Shown: one piece after another, positions 56,734 through 64,000 of the stretch
How positions within the stretch are numbered: position 1 is the first letter of the stretch
Layout of the letters: every line of letters starts with the position of its first letter
Assembly (NCBI RefSeq): GCF_000497045.1
Contig: NW_015961961.1
Span: 1 to 64,000, forward strand
Origin: Kalmanozyma brasiliensis GHG001
Lineage: Eukaryota > Basidiomycota > Ustilaginomycetes > Ustilaginales
DNA: 64,000 nt
Direction of reading: 5' to 3'
The notes under the pieces: model-generated
What the model was told of the DNA's origin: nothing
Seen by the model: the letters and a program-made list of their open reading frames with translations, nothing else
Databases searched by the model: none
Translations under genes and position numbers: made by a program

Positions 56734-57736
56734 CGTGATGTAGCTTTGGCTGAGAGCAGCCGAGATATGGGCAGTGAGCGAGGACCGTGTTTGTGTGGGT
56801 GGAGCTGCTCAGCCAAAGATGTATGCTGGCGCCGGATCGGACTCGCTTGAGGCGTCTGAGGACGCACAGTCACGGCCGGAACGGTGACTAGAAGCCGCTG
56901 TGGTAGCGAGAATGGAGCTTGCTTGGCGTGCTGGCTGACCGCTTGCCCGGATAGCTGCGATGTCGTCTACGGATGGATGCGCGGCGTAATCAAGATCTCT
57001 GTGGATAGTACAGTCCGATGAGACGGATGCTCCGATTTCGAGATGGATGCAAACGTGACGTTCGGAAAGCTCGATTTCTTGATCCGATTCTTGATTGGGC
57101 GTGAAGGAGAATCTGTCGTTTGCTCCGATCAATGCTTGCGGTGTGCTACGAGAAGAGGAGGGAAGGCGTGACGAAAGGAGAAGGAGGAGGACGTAGGTGT
57201 GATGAAAGGGCGAGAAGCGAGTGAGTCAGTTGCGGGGAAGCTTTGATGCGAGCTTCGAACGAGATTGAGCTTGAGTTGATTGGCAGGGGACTTACCGGTT
57301 AGCGAACGGACCTCTCCTCCTTGTCAGAGTCACGAGAGCAGACTCATTCTCATGCAAGGCCAGGCGATGGACCCGGGCGGAAAATGGGGCAGCAGCGCAG
57401 CGCAGCGAATCATGCGCAGGCAAAAGTCAATCCGGTCTGGCCCTACGGCTCGAAGCCTTGTCTTTGAAAGCCGGTTCACTCCCGCACTTGTTGCTTCTGA
57501 CACAAAGCCGGCCTTTGGGCGTGAAACAGAGGCGCGAGAAAAAGTGCAGGCGTGTTAGAGTCTGGTTTCGGACTTGAGCGCACTTGCTTCTTGGCTCGGG
57601 AACGACTCGCTCTTCGCTCTACGACACCATCTCAATGATCTCATGAATGCTCTGCCGCAACAATGCCAACGTCATAGGTCTCTATGGGACGGTGGAATCG
57701 CTACACATTATCCACTGCTACAACGAAGATATCGCA
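56734..57736. promoter_or_regulatory. PDH kinase upstream region
   Basis: A 1003-base region. On the minus strand a GTAAGT donor begins near 57293 and a CTCTCAG acceptor lies about 15-20 bases before the kinase ATG, so a 5' leader intron of about 540 nt is conceivable. The 107-codon frame at 56809-57132 has no recognisable domain. The right end is the 3' flank of the small gene at 57737. Confidence 0.35.
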
Positions 57737-58297
57737 CTACGAGTTGATGACATGGCTTCGAGCAGTGCCCTCCTGGTCAGCCTCAAGACGCTGTGGCTCG
57801 GTCTGGGGCACAGGCTCGTTGAGCTGAGGCTGACGCGTCTCATCGATGCCTCGAGGCTTGGCATCAAATCCTCCAGGGTTGTCGCGTAGAGCCTCGAACT
57901 TCTTGTCCTCGGGACCGCCGGTGCCCTCGAAGCGGATGCTCGACTCGCCAGTACGCTGCGATCGGTCGTCTCCGCCTTCCTCGGGAGGAATGTTCTGAGG
58001 GTTGGTGCCGCCGCCAGTCTGGCCAGTGCGACCTACGCTGACAGCGGCACCAGGGAAGCCTTCGAGGCCAGACTCGTTGACGCCCGACTCTTCCGAGGTG
58101 ACGGTCGTCTTGGGGTTGAAGGAGTCTTTGAGACGGCTGTCCGACTTGTGATCCAGGTCACGGAACTGAGCGAAGCAACAGAGTATAAGAAGTTTGTCAG
58201 AATGGCTGCTGCTGATGGAGATGCCGGGCCTTGACACGCCACTCACCTGTTCGTCGATGATCTGCTGATCCGACTTTCCTGCATATGCTTCCGACAT
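57737..58297 (-). CDS. Small disordered hydrophilic protein, cysteine- and tryptophan-free
   Basis: Two exons, 58247-58297 and 57737-58165, give 159 residues. The 81-nt intron begins GTGAGT and ends CTCAG, phase 0. Exon 1 encodes MSEAYAGKSDQQIIDEQ and joins FRDLDHKSDSRLKDSF. The remainder is Gly/Glu/Pro/Asn-rich with SVGRTGQTGGGTNPQN-like stretches and no cysteine, tryptophan or membrane helix. I do not recognise a family. A TATA-like CATATAAG lies about 80 bases before the ATG (58373-58380), suggesting an inducible or strongly expressed gene. Composition is like stress hydrophilins. It is divergent from ATP4. Confidence 0.68.
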   Translation of the reverse strand: MSEAYAGKSDQQIIDEQVSGVSRPGISISSSHSDKLLILCCFAQFRDLDHKSDSRLKDSFNPKTTVTSEESGVNESGLEGFPGAAVSVGRTGQTGGGTNPQNIPPEEGGDDRSQRTGESSIRFEGTGGPEDKKFEALRDNPGGFDAKPRGIDETRQPQLNEPVPQTEPQRLEADQEGTARSHVINS

Positions 58298-59477
58298 CTT
58301 GACGAAGTTATGGATCGGGATTGAGGTTGAGAGCAATAGAAGTACAAGATATGTGAGTCGCTTCGAAAGCTTCTTATATGAGCCAAGTCGACATCTTCTC
58401 GAGCTCTCAGCGGATCAGGCACGAGAGGTGAGCTGCTGGCTCTATGACTTCAACTGACAGCTCGTCAGGCCAGTGGTGAGCTCATCTTGCCGCTGGGACG
58501 ATTGCGCGTTATCAAAGCTTCGTCACCAGCAGCCACGAGTGCTAAAAAGTAGGCTGCTCGGCCCACGCGAGCAAAGAGACAAAGGAGAGGCGACATAAAG
58601 TCGGTAGATGCGAGCTCGAGAGAGTTTTACCGAATGAATCATATGCTCACTCAGCTCGCGTTCCGAGCAGCAGATCTTCCTCGACTGCCGCCCAATCGCT
58701 TGTGCGCAATCTTCTGGTCTTCTTGGAGCCCATGGCAAGACTCGATCGACGGTACAAATACCTCATGCTTGCTTGCAATCGAAGCTCGCAGACCATGACC
58801 ATGCTCAGAACCCAAGATGTCACAAGAGCTGGATTTGGGCGTTGATTGGCAGGTCAAGGGTTCAGCATGGCAGTAAGGGCAGTCAGTCAGCAACACGCTT
58901 GCCGAGGTGCCTATCAAGAAGAAGCAGCTGGATCGTCCGATACATCCTTTGTCTTGCGGCTGGGCCCGATGTCGATCCTAGTCGCGTCAACTCGGCTCCG
59001 GCAGCGGAACAAACAGGCTCCTGCGCTGCTTCCCAGTCCGATTCGTGATCGATTTCGACCTTTTCCAGGTTTTGAACCTCTTCCTCCAATTCCAACTCGC
59101 TCACAATTTAGACTGCAAGTTGGCGAAATACAAAAATCAGTTGCGAGTAATTTCGCAAAAGAGCGGTTTGAAATGACCAATTGAATTGGAGCGAGGCAAG
59201 CCCGTTGAGTCGTCCGGCAGATTCGAGAGAGGAAGAAAACGGCAGCAGAGCGCACGTTGAAGCCAAACACTGCGAATGGAGAGTGAAGCACGCACCATCG
59301 AGCCAGGCCAAGGCAGCGAGCAGGCCAATCGCGCCTCGCACCTGCGAATCTTCCAATTTGGCTCGAGGCTGGCTGGCTGGCTGGTTCTGGCTCGATTCGA
59401 GGTTTGGTCGTCGTCGCCATCATCCGCACCTCTCTTCAACCTCACCACCCCTCATCCTACATTTCGTTTCCTTCATC
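58298..59477. promoter_or_regulatory. Divergent promoter region, 159-residue protein / ATP4
   Basis: A 1180-base spacer with no supported gene. A GGCTGGCTGGCTGG run near 59366-59379 and a pyrimidine-rich leader up to the ATP4 ATG are visible. Confidence 0.35.
58373..58380 (-). promoter_or_regulatory. TATA-like element of the 159-residue protein gene
   Basis: The minus strand reads CATATAAG about 80 bases before the ATG at 58297. Confidence 0.5.
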
Positions 59478-60760
59478 ATGTCGTACCGTGTTGCTGCTCG
59501 TCGGGTGCCCGTGCTCGCCCTTGCGCGACCCACCGTCGCACCCCGCCCGGCTGCCATCGCCGCCATCCGACTCTACAGCGACAAGCCCTCGCCCGAGGCA
59601 CGCGCCAGCTCCATCCTCGACTCTCTGCCTGGCAACTCGCTCGTTAGCAAGACCGGCTGGGTCACCCTCGGCACCGGTCTCACCGCCGTCGCTATCAGCA
59701 AGGAGATCTACGTCGCCAACGAGGAGACTGTCATCCTCGTCGGCTCGCTCATTTTCGCTGTCCTCGTCGGTCGCGCCATCACCGGCCCTTACAAGGAGTG
59801 GGCCGACGGCCAGATTGAGGTAGGTATTCAGCAGCATCAGCATCGCAGCAGCAGAAACAGCTTGGACGTGGACCCTGCAACATCATCACCGCTACGCATA
59901 GGATCGGACAGAGTGGAATTATTGCAGAAGCCACCCTCACAACACCTGTCGTTGCTGTGCCGTTGCTGGATAACAGACGCATGCACTGGCGAGACGAGGG
60001 AACAATGCTCAACTCACCATCCAGGACAAAGGCGGACCAATGCATGACGGAATCTGGTTGGACACCTCGGCCACTTCGCGTAGCTTTTGCTGGCCGCTTC
60101 GGACGAATGGACTTTATGTCGGATCAGATGGGCATGACCTGCGAGTCGCGCCCACGTCGATGTCCGCGACAACGTCAAGCCCTTCCTGCGCGATGTTGGC
60201 ATCGGCAACCGAGAGCGATTTGGCTTATCCTAAGTCGCTACGCCATGTTCCACCACCTTCGCATCCGACTCGAGGTTTCTTGCGACGCTCACTCAATCCA
60301 CCCGACCTGCTGCTGCGATGCTCGCCTCTCACCTTGCCTCACCCACGAAACCATGCTGACCTCTCCTCCCTCTTGACTTGAACAGAAAATCTCGAAAATC
60401 CTCAACGGCGCGCGCGCCAAGCACACGGAGGCGGTCCAGGCACGAATCTCGTCAGTAGAGCAGCAGAAGGACGTGGTGGGCTTGACCCAGGCGCTCTACT
60501 CGGTGGCCAAGGAAACCGCACAGACCGAGAAGGAGGTGTTTGAGTTGCGACAAAAGACGGCGCTGGCCTCGGAGGTCAAGAGCGTTTTGGACTCGTGGGT
60601 GCGCTTCGAGGCGAGCGAGCGCGAGCAGGAGCAGCGCGAATTGGCCGCCAGCGTCATCAAGAAGGTGCAGGACTCGCTCAAGGACGACAAGCTCCAGAAG
60701 CAGATCCTGGACAACGCCGTTGCTGAGATCGAGAACCTGGTGAAGAGCAAGGCCATCTAA
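59478..60760 (+). CDS. ATP4: Mitochondrial F1Fo ATP synthase subunit b (subunit 4)
   Basis: Two exons, 59478-59819 and 60386-60760, encode 238 residues. The first 33 or so residues are Arg/Ala-rich and acid-free (MSYRVAARRVPVLALARP), a matrix presequence. Two membrane helices follow (about 56-75 and 82-100, ending VLVGRAITGPYKEWADGQIE). The rest is the long charged helix of the peripheral stalk (VEQQKDVVGLTQALYSVAKETAQTEKEVFEL). Length and order match yeast Atp4. The phase-0 intron is 566 nt, far longer than the 77-105 nt introns of the other genes here; it starts GTAGGT and ends AACAG with a CTTGAC branch-like site. It is convergent with the Yar1-like gene. Confidence 0.92.
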
Positions 60761-60978
60761 ACGGACGGCTCAGAATCTCACTTCAACGACCATCCTCAGG
60801 GCTGTTCGACTCGTGCATTGCTCGCTGAAGAGCTTGCCTGTCGTGCAGTCACCCGAGCTACGTAGATCCGTGTAGCTCATCGCTCGTAGTACAAGCACAT
60901 CATCCGATATCGGAACGTGAACAGTGTGAAGTGTTTGACAATGCAAGAAGCGGTAAAAATACATGAGTGGAGTCGAAT

Positions 60979-61656
60979 CTATGGCTTGTCATCACCGTTG
61001 AGGCTGAGGTTGGCCGTCTGCTGCTCCACGCCATCCGTTGCTGTAGTCTCGGTCGACGGTTTCTCCGGCATCGGCTCGGCGGGCTGCAACGTCGATCCTT
61101 CGGGCCCATCGATCATGCGTTCCAACAGGAACTTGACCACCTCCTCCTGCTCCCTCATCTGGGCCTCGCTCATGGGACCTCTACCGGCGCGATTCCTCAC
61201 GTCCCAGAGCTTGCGTTCCGACCCATCATCCTCTTTCTCCTCCCCGGTTGAGGAGGATGTTGGTGGGTGGAAGATGACGTTCATGCGCTTGGCTTCTTCG
61301 GGGTTGGCCCGCTCGAGCGACTCGATGTGTGAGACGAGCGCGCGGACGACGGAAAGGTGGCCGTTTAGACCGGCCCAGTGCAAGGGTGTGTTGCCCGACT
61401 CGTTCTGCGCAAGTGCAAGTGGGAGGGTGATGTGCGGCAGGAGGTAGGTGACGATCTCGAGATGACCGTTTGCCGAGGCGTAGTGGAGAAGTGTGTTTGC
61501 CGAATCGTTCTTGATGCTCGCCAAGAGATCGCTAGGGGAGGAGGAGGAAAGTAGCGGTGACAAAGTGGATTCGAGGTCCTCGAGATCGCCGTAGCGTGCT
61601 GAGAGGAGCAGGTCGTCGATCTGATCGCTTGTGAGATAGGCGGCTTTGTCCGACAT
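60979..61656 (-). CDS. Ankyrin-repeat protein, Yar1-like
   Basis: A 225-residue protein starting at the ATG at 61656. Two to three ankyrin repeats span about residues 15-120: DDLLLSARYGDLEDLESTL, NTLLHYASANGHLEIVTYLLP and NTPLHWAGLNGHLSVVRALVSH. An acidic stretch (GEEKEDDGSE), then RNRAGRGPMSEAQMREQEEVVKFLLERM and an acidic/Thr-rich tail follow. Length and arrangement fit yeast Yar1 (200 residues), the dedicated chaperone of ribosomal protein Rps3, including the repeat-then-break-then-helix design. Other small ankyrin proteins cannot be excluded. It shares a 421-base divergent promoter with NOP53, which supports a ribosome-assembly role. Confidence 0.75.
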   Translation of the reverse strand: MSDKAAYLTSDQIDDLLLSARYGDLEDLESTLSPLLSSSSPSDLLASIKNDSANTLLHYASANGHLEIVTYLLPHITLPLALAQNESGNTPLHWAGLNGHLSVVRALVSHIESLERANPEEAKRMNVIFHPPTSSSTGEEKEDDGSERKLWDVRNRAGRGPMSEAQMREQEEVVKFLLERMIDGPEGSTLQPAEPMPEKPSTETTATDGVEQQTANLSLNGDDKP

Positions 61657-62077
61657 TGTGGCGATAATCACAAGTGGTAGGTTTGGTTGAGCTCGAGGGT
61701 GGTGCGTCACTTGCTGAATAGCGTCGAATGGAAGTCGTTGTCGTCGACGAAGCCCTTCTCGTTGTCCACCTTCTGAGCCACACCTCGAGCTCACCGACTT
61801 TCTTCTCAAGACTCCACCTCGCCTCTCAAGGCTGCGCTGCTTCGCTCAACTTTTTTTTCCTTTTCGCCGCCCGTCTGCCGAGAATTTTTGGTTTTTTGGA
61901 CAGATTTTTCTTCTTCGCTCCCCACAACGCTCGCTCAGGGTCCCTTGAGCTGCCTTCTCTCCAACATCAAGCTTCCACCATCGTCCCTTCTTCATCAACG
62001 ACGGTGCAACCTCAGATTCGCACCACACTGCTGCTGTAATCTGCACCTGAAGCAGCTCAGAACATAGCTTTGCCAAC
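61657..62077. promoter_or_regulatory. Divergent promoter, Yar1-like / NOP53
   Basis: A 421-base spacer between two probable ribosome-biogenesis genes. It contains T-rich tracts near 61850-61910 on the plus strand, including GAATTTTTGG, which partly resembles the yeast RRPE element. No TATA box is evident. Confidence 0.45.
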
Positions 62078-63397
62078 ATGGCACCCACACGCACAAAATC
62101 CACCACGGGCCAACCCGCCCAACCCGCCCAATCCTCTCGCAAAGGCAAAAAAGCCTGGCGCAAGAACATCGACCTGACCACCACCGAGACCTTCCTCGAT
62201 GCCCAGTCCGACCCGCTTCGCTCCACCGCCTCTGACGTGCTCTTCGTCGAAGACCGCTCCGGTCAAGAGACGCTGCTCGCCAAACAAGCGCGCACCAAAA
62301 AGCCATTGAAATCGCTCGAGATCCTCTCCAACAGCTATGGCCACTCCGCCCTCAACCCGGTGCGCAAGTCCAAGTCTGTCGACCGCAAGACGCAGGAGCG
62401 GCTGCGCAAGATGGTTGGTCGTCAGAAGCACACCACTCAGGGTGACGCCTCCTCCATTGCCGCTGGGAGTGATGAGGTGGTGAAGAAATCCCTGGGTGGG
62501 GTGTACGACGTCTGGGGCGGTGAAGGCAAAGGCAAAGCCAAGGCGGATTGGATCCCCGAGACCTCTGCCAAACCCACTCCTTCCCTACCCAAGACGCTGC
62601 GTCGGGCGGACCACGATACGGCCGCAAGCCTCCCGGCGATTGACCTGCCTCATCCAGGCTCGTCGTACAACCCCACACTCGAGTCGCACGAAGCCCTCAT
62701 CCAGCAGGCGTACGAGATCGAGCGTCGACTCGAGGAGAGCGAACAGATGGCGCAGAGCGAACGCGAGTCGTGGCAACGAAAGCTCGCCACTATCATCGCG
62801 CGTGAAGCGGAGCTGCGCGAACAGAAGGATGATGAGCTCAAACGGTATCGTGGCATGGATGTTGACCTTCCCAACGCCTCCGAGGAGGAGGTATCGGAGG
62901 GAGAGAGGGAGGAGTTGGACTCTTCAGATGAGAAAGCCGGTATTGAGGGAAAGCGCAAAACTCGCGCGCAGCGAGTTCGTGCCAAACGTGCTCGACAACA
63001 GCAAGCCGAAGCAGCCCGTCGAAAGCAAGCCCGCATCGAGGCAGCAGCAATCCTCCAATTGCCCGCGGAGAAACGTCGTCAGGCGCGCCTGGCACTCGCC
63101 CGCTCCCAGGCCGCTTCAGCACGCCGACTGGAGAAAGAAGCCCTCCTCGCCAAACAGGGTTTGTCGGGAGTCAAGGTGGGCAAGCACAAAGTCCCACAGC
63201 AGACGATCGATGTTCAGACGGGCGATCAGCTCAGTGAGAGTCTGCGCGCGCTTCAGCCCGAAGGAAATCTCTTCAGAGACAGGTACAACAGGATGCAGGC
63301 AAGGGGCGTGGTGGAACCCAGGGTCAAACAGGTCGCCAAGACAAGCACGAGGAGGATCAAAGGATACGAGACGCACGATTATAAGAAGTTCACTTGA
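62078..63397 (+). CDS. NOP53: Ribosome biogenesis protein Nop53
   Basis: A 439-residue single-exon protein. The N-terminal SRKGKKAWRKNIDL (residues 20-33) is the Nop53/GLTSCR2 signature; the following DVLFVEDRSG, the basic KKPLKSLEIL and a SVDRKTQERLRKMVGR segment agree. Long charged coiled regions lie at about 215-270 and 285-365 (RKTRAQRVRAKRARQQQAEAARRK). The C-terminal ALQPEGNLFRDRYNRMQARGVVEPR is also conserved in the family. Nop53 acts in the nucleolus and nucleoplasm on pre-60S particles and brings the Mtr4-exosome to the 7S pre-rRNA. The arch-interaction motif expected near the N-terminus could correspond to the SDPLRSTASDVLFVED region. It ends 77 bases from a convergent gene. Confidence 0.9.
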   Translation: MAPTRTKSTTGQPAQPAQSSRKGKKAWRKNIDLTTTETFLDAQSDPLRSTASDVLFVEDRSGQETLLAKQARTKKPLKSLEILSNSYGHSALNPVRKSKSVDRKTQERLRKMVGRQKHTTQGDASSIAAGSDEVVKKSLGGVYDVWGGEGKGKAKADWIPETSAKPTPSLPKTLRRADHDTAASLPAIDLPHPGSSYNPTLESHEALIQQAYEIERRLEESEQMAQSERESWQRKLATIIAREAELREQKDDELKRYRGMDVDLPNASEEEVSEGEREELDSSDEKAGIEGKRKTRAQRVRAKRARQQQAEAARRKQARIEAAAILQLPAEKRRQARLALARSQAASARRLEKEALLAKQGLSGVKVGKHKVPQQTIDVQTGDQLSESLRALQPEGNLFRDRYNRMQARGVVEPRVKQVAKTSTRRIKGYETHDYKKFT

Positions 63398-63474
63398 GTT
63401 TTCTGCAATTGGATTGCTTCGCACTGTTTCTCGATCTCAGTCCTGTGTGTGAAATTTGTCATTGCGATAGAAAG

Positions 63475-64000
63475 CTATGCGTCGGTGCTGGGTTCATGCT
63501 CGACCTCCGCGGCGACGACGGCCTCGGGCGCAGCGTCTTGAACAGCCTCGACGACCTCCTCGACAGGCACGTCGGTAGCATCGGCGATGGCCTGCACCGC
63601 TTCCTCCGCTGGGGGCGCCGTGGGCTGGTCGAGCATGGCCACGTCGGCAAGCGTGTCTGGTTGCGAGGCTACTGCTTGCACTGCGGCTGCTGTGTCGGCT
63701 GACGCGGCGGGCGCCTCGACAGCGGCTTCGCTTGAGCTCTCTGGTGCAATTGGTGCGGCTGCTTCGACGGGAGCGGGTTCTTCTGCTGCAATGACAGGCT
63801 CGGGGACAGCAGCATCAGCCGGCGTTTCGGCGTGCGGCAGGACGGGTGCAGCAGGCGGCTCTTCCGCGGCGCTGACGGGCGGGTTGATCTCCGTGCTCGT
63901 CTGCTCGGTCGTTGCAGCAGCATCAGCAGCGGGCTCTGCAGGAGCACTTGTCTCTGTACCAATCGGAGTCTCCGTTGTCGCCGCCGCTGGTGCAGGCAGG
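63475..64000 (-). CDS. C-terminal part of an Ala/Pro/Glu-rich protein (runs off window)
   Basis: An open minus-strand frame continues from the window end to a TAG at 63475-63477, at least 174 codons. It is almost wholly Ala, Pro, Glu and Val with some Ser/Thr (for example VPEPVIAAEEPAPVEAAAP and QAVASQPDTLADVAMLDQP). There are no cysteines, tryptophans or recognisable domains. The tail AIADATDVPVEEVVEAVQDAAPE looks helical. It may be the disordered tail of a larger protein whose domains lie beyond the window. The long stop-free frame with biased composition supports real coding sequence. Confidence 0.6.
   Translation of the reverse strand, partial: LPAPAAATTETPIGTETSAPAEPAADAAATTEQTSTEINPPVSAAEEPPAAPVLPHAETPADAAVPEPVIAAEEPAPVEAAAPIAPESSSEAAVEAPAASADTAAAVQAVASQPDTLADVAMLDQPTAPPAEEAVQAIADATDVPVEEVVEAVQDAAPEAVVAAEVEHEPSTDA

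Noticed and set aside
56809..57132. 107-codon minus-strand frame upstream of the PDH kinase
   Set aside because: No recognisable family or supporting intron; could be leader sequence.

Overview
The window is about 64 kb of nuclear DNA from a basidiomycete fungus, most likely a smut (Ustilaginales). The signs are compact GC-rich genes with few short introns (77-105 nt, one of 566 nt), CTNAC-type branch sites, and an adaptor protein with SAM, RA and two C-terminal SH3 domains (the Ubc2 layout described in Ustilago maydis). All family calls come from reading the translated sequence; no database search was run.

Layout. 1-1060: repetitive, AT-richer DNA with short TTAGGG-like motifs and no convincing gene. 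1061-8313: a metabolic block with a drug/H+ MFS transporter, a Gfo/Idh/MocA oxidoreductase, a short-chain dehydrogenase, an NmrA-like protein and a Dabb (stress A/B barrel) protein. 8392-16238: nuclear genes, namely an ADIP-family coiled-coil protein divergent from the centromeric histone CENP-A, nucleoporin Nup53/Nup35, and a Tda3-like FAD oxidoreductase. 16239-30405: a phosphate/glycerophosphodiester-type permease, the MAPK adaptor Ubc2, an Rsc9-like chromatin remodeller subunit, and a divergent TFIIB-family protein. 31420-46118: a zinc alcohol/formaldehyde dehydrogenase, a small disordered protein, a SurE phosphatase, a P5B (Ypk9/ATP13A2-type) ATPase, an amino-acid permease, a DUF1349 protein and an MFS transporter. 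46726-64000: a type IV dipeptidyl aminopeptidase, an HSF-type transcription factor, a mitochondrial PDH kinase, another small disordered protein, ATP synthase subunit b, a Yar1-like ankyrin protein, Nop53, and the 3' part of an Ala/Pro/Glu-rich gene that runs off the window.

Two genes look broken. The P5B ATPase on the minus strand stops just before its last membrane helices. The missing 200-residue C-terminus lies immediately beside it on the plus strand, and the two parts rejoin exactly in frame at an inverted 5-bp CGCCG/CGGCG sequence. This indicates an inversion of about 717 bp (35657-36373). The MFS gene at 44598-46118 carries one in-frame TGA where the family would fit a tryptophan. The CENP-A gene is also unusual: its predicted N-terminal tail has no lysine and is rich in tyrosine, and loop 1 of the histone fold is long.

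Genes are tightly packed, with several convergent pairs only 73-79 bp apart and several divergent pairs likely to share promoters (ADIP/CENP-A, NmrA/Dabb, Rsc9/TFIIB-like, Yar1/Nop53). No tRNA, rRNA, CRISPR array or intact transposon was recognised.
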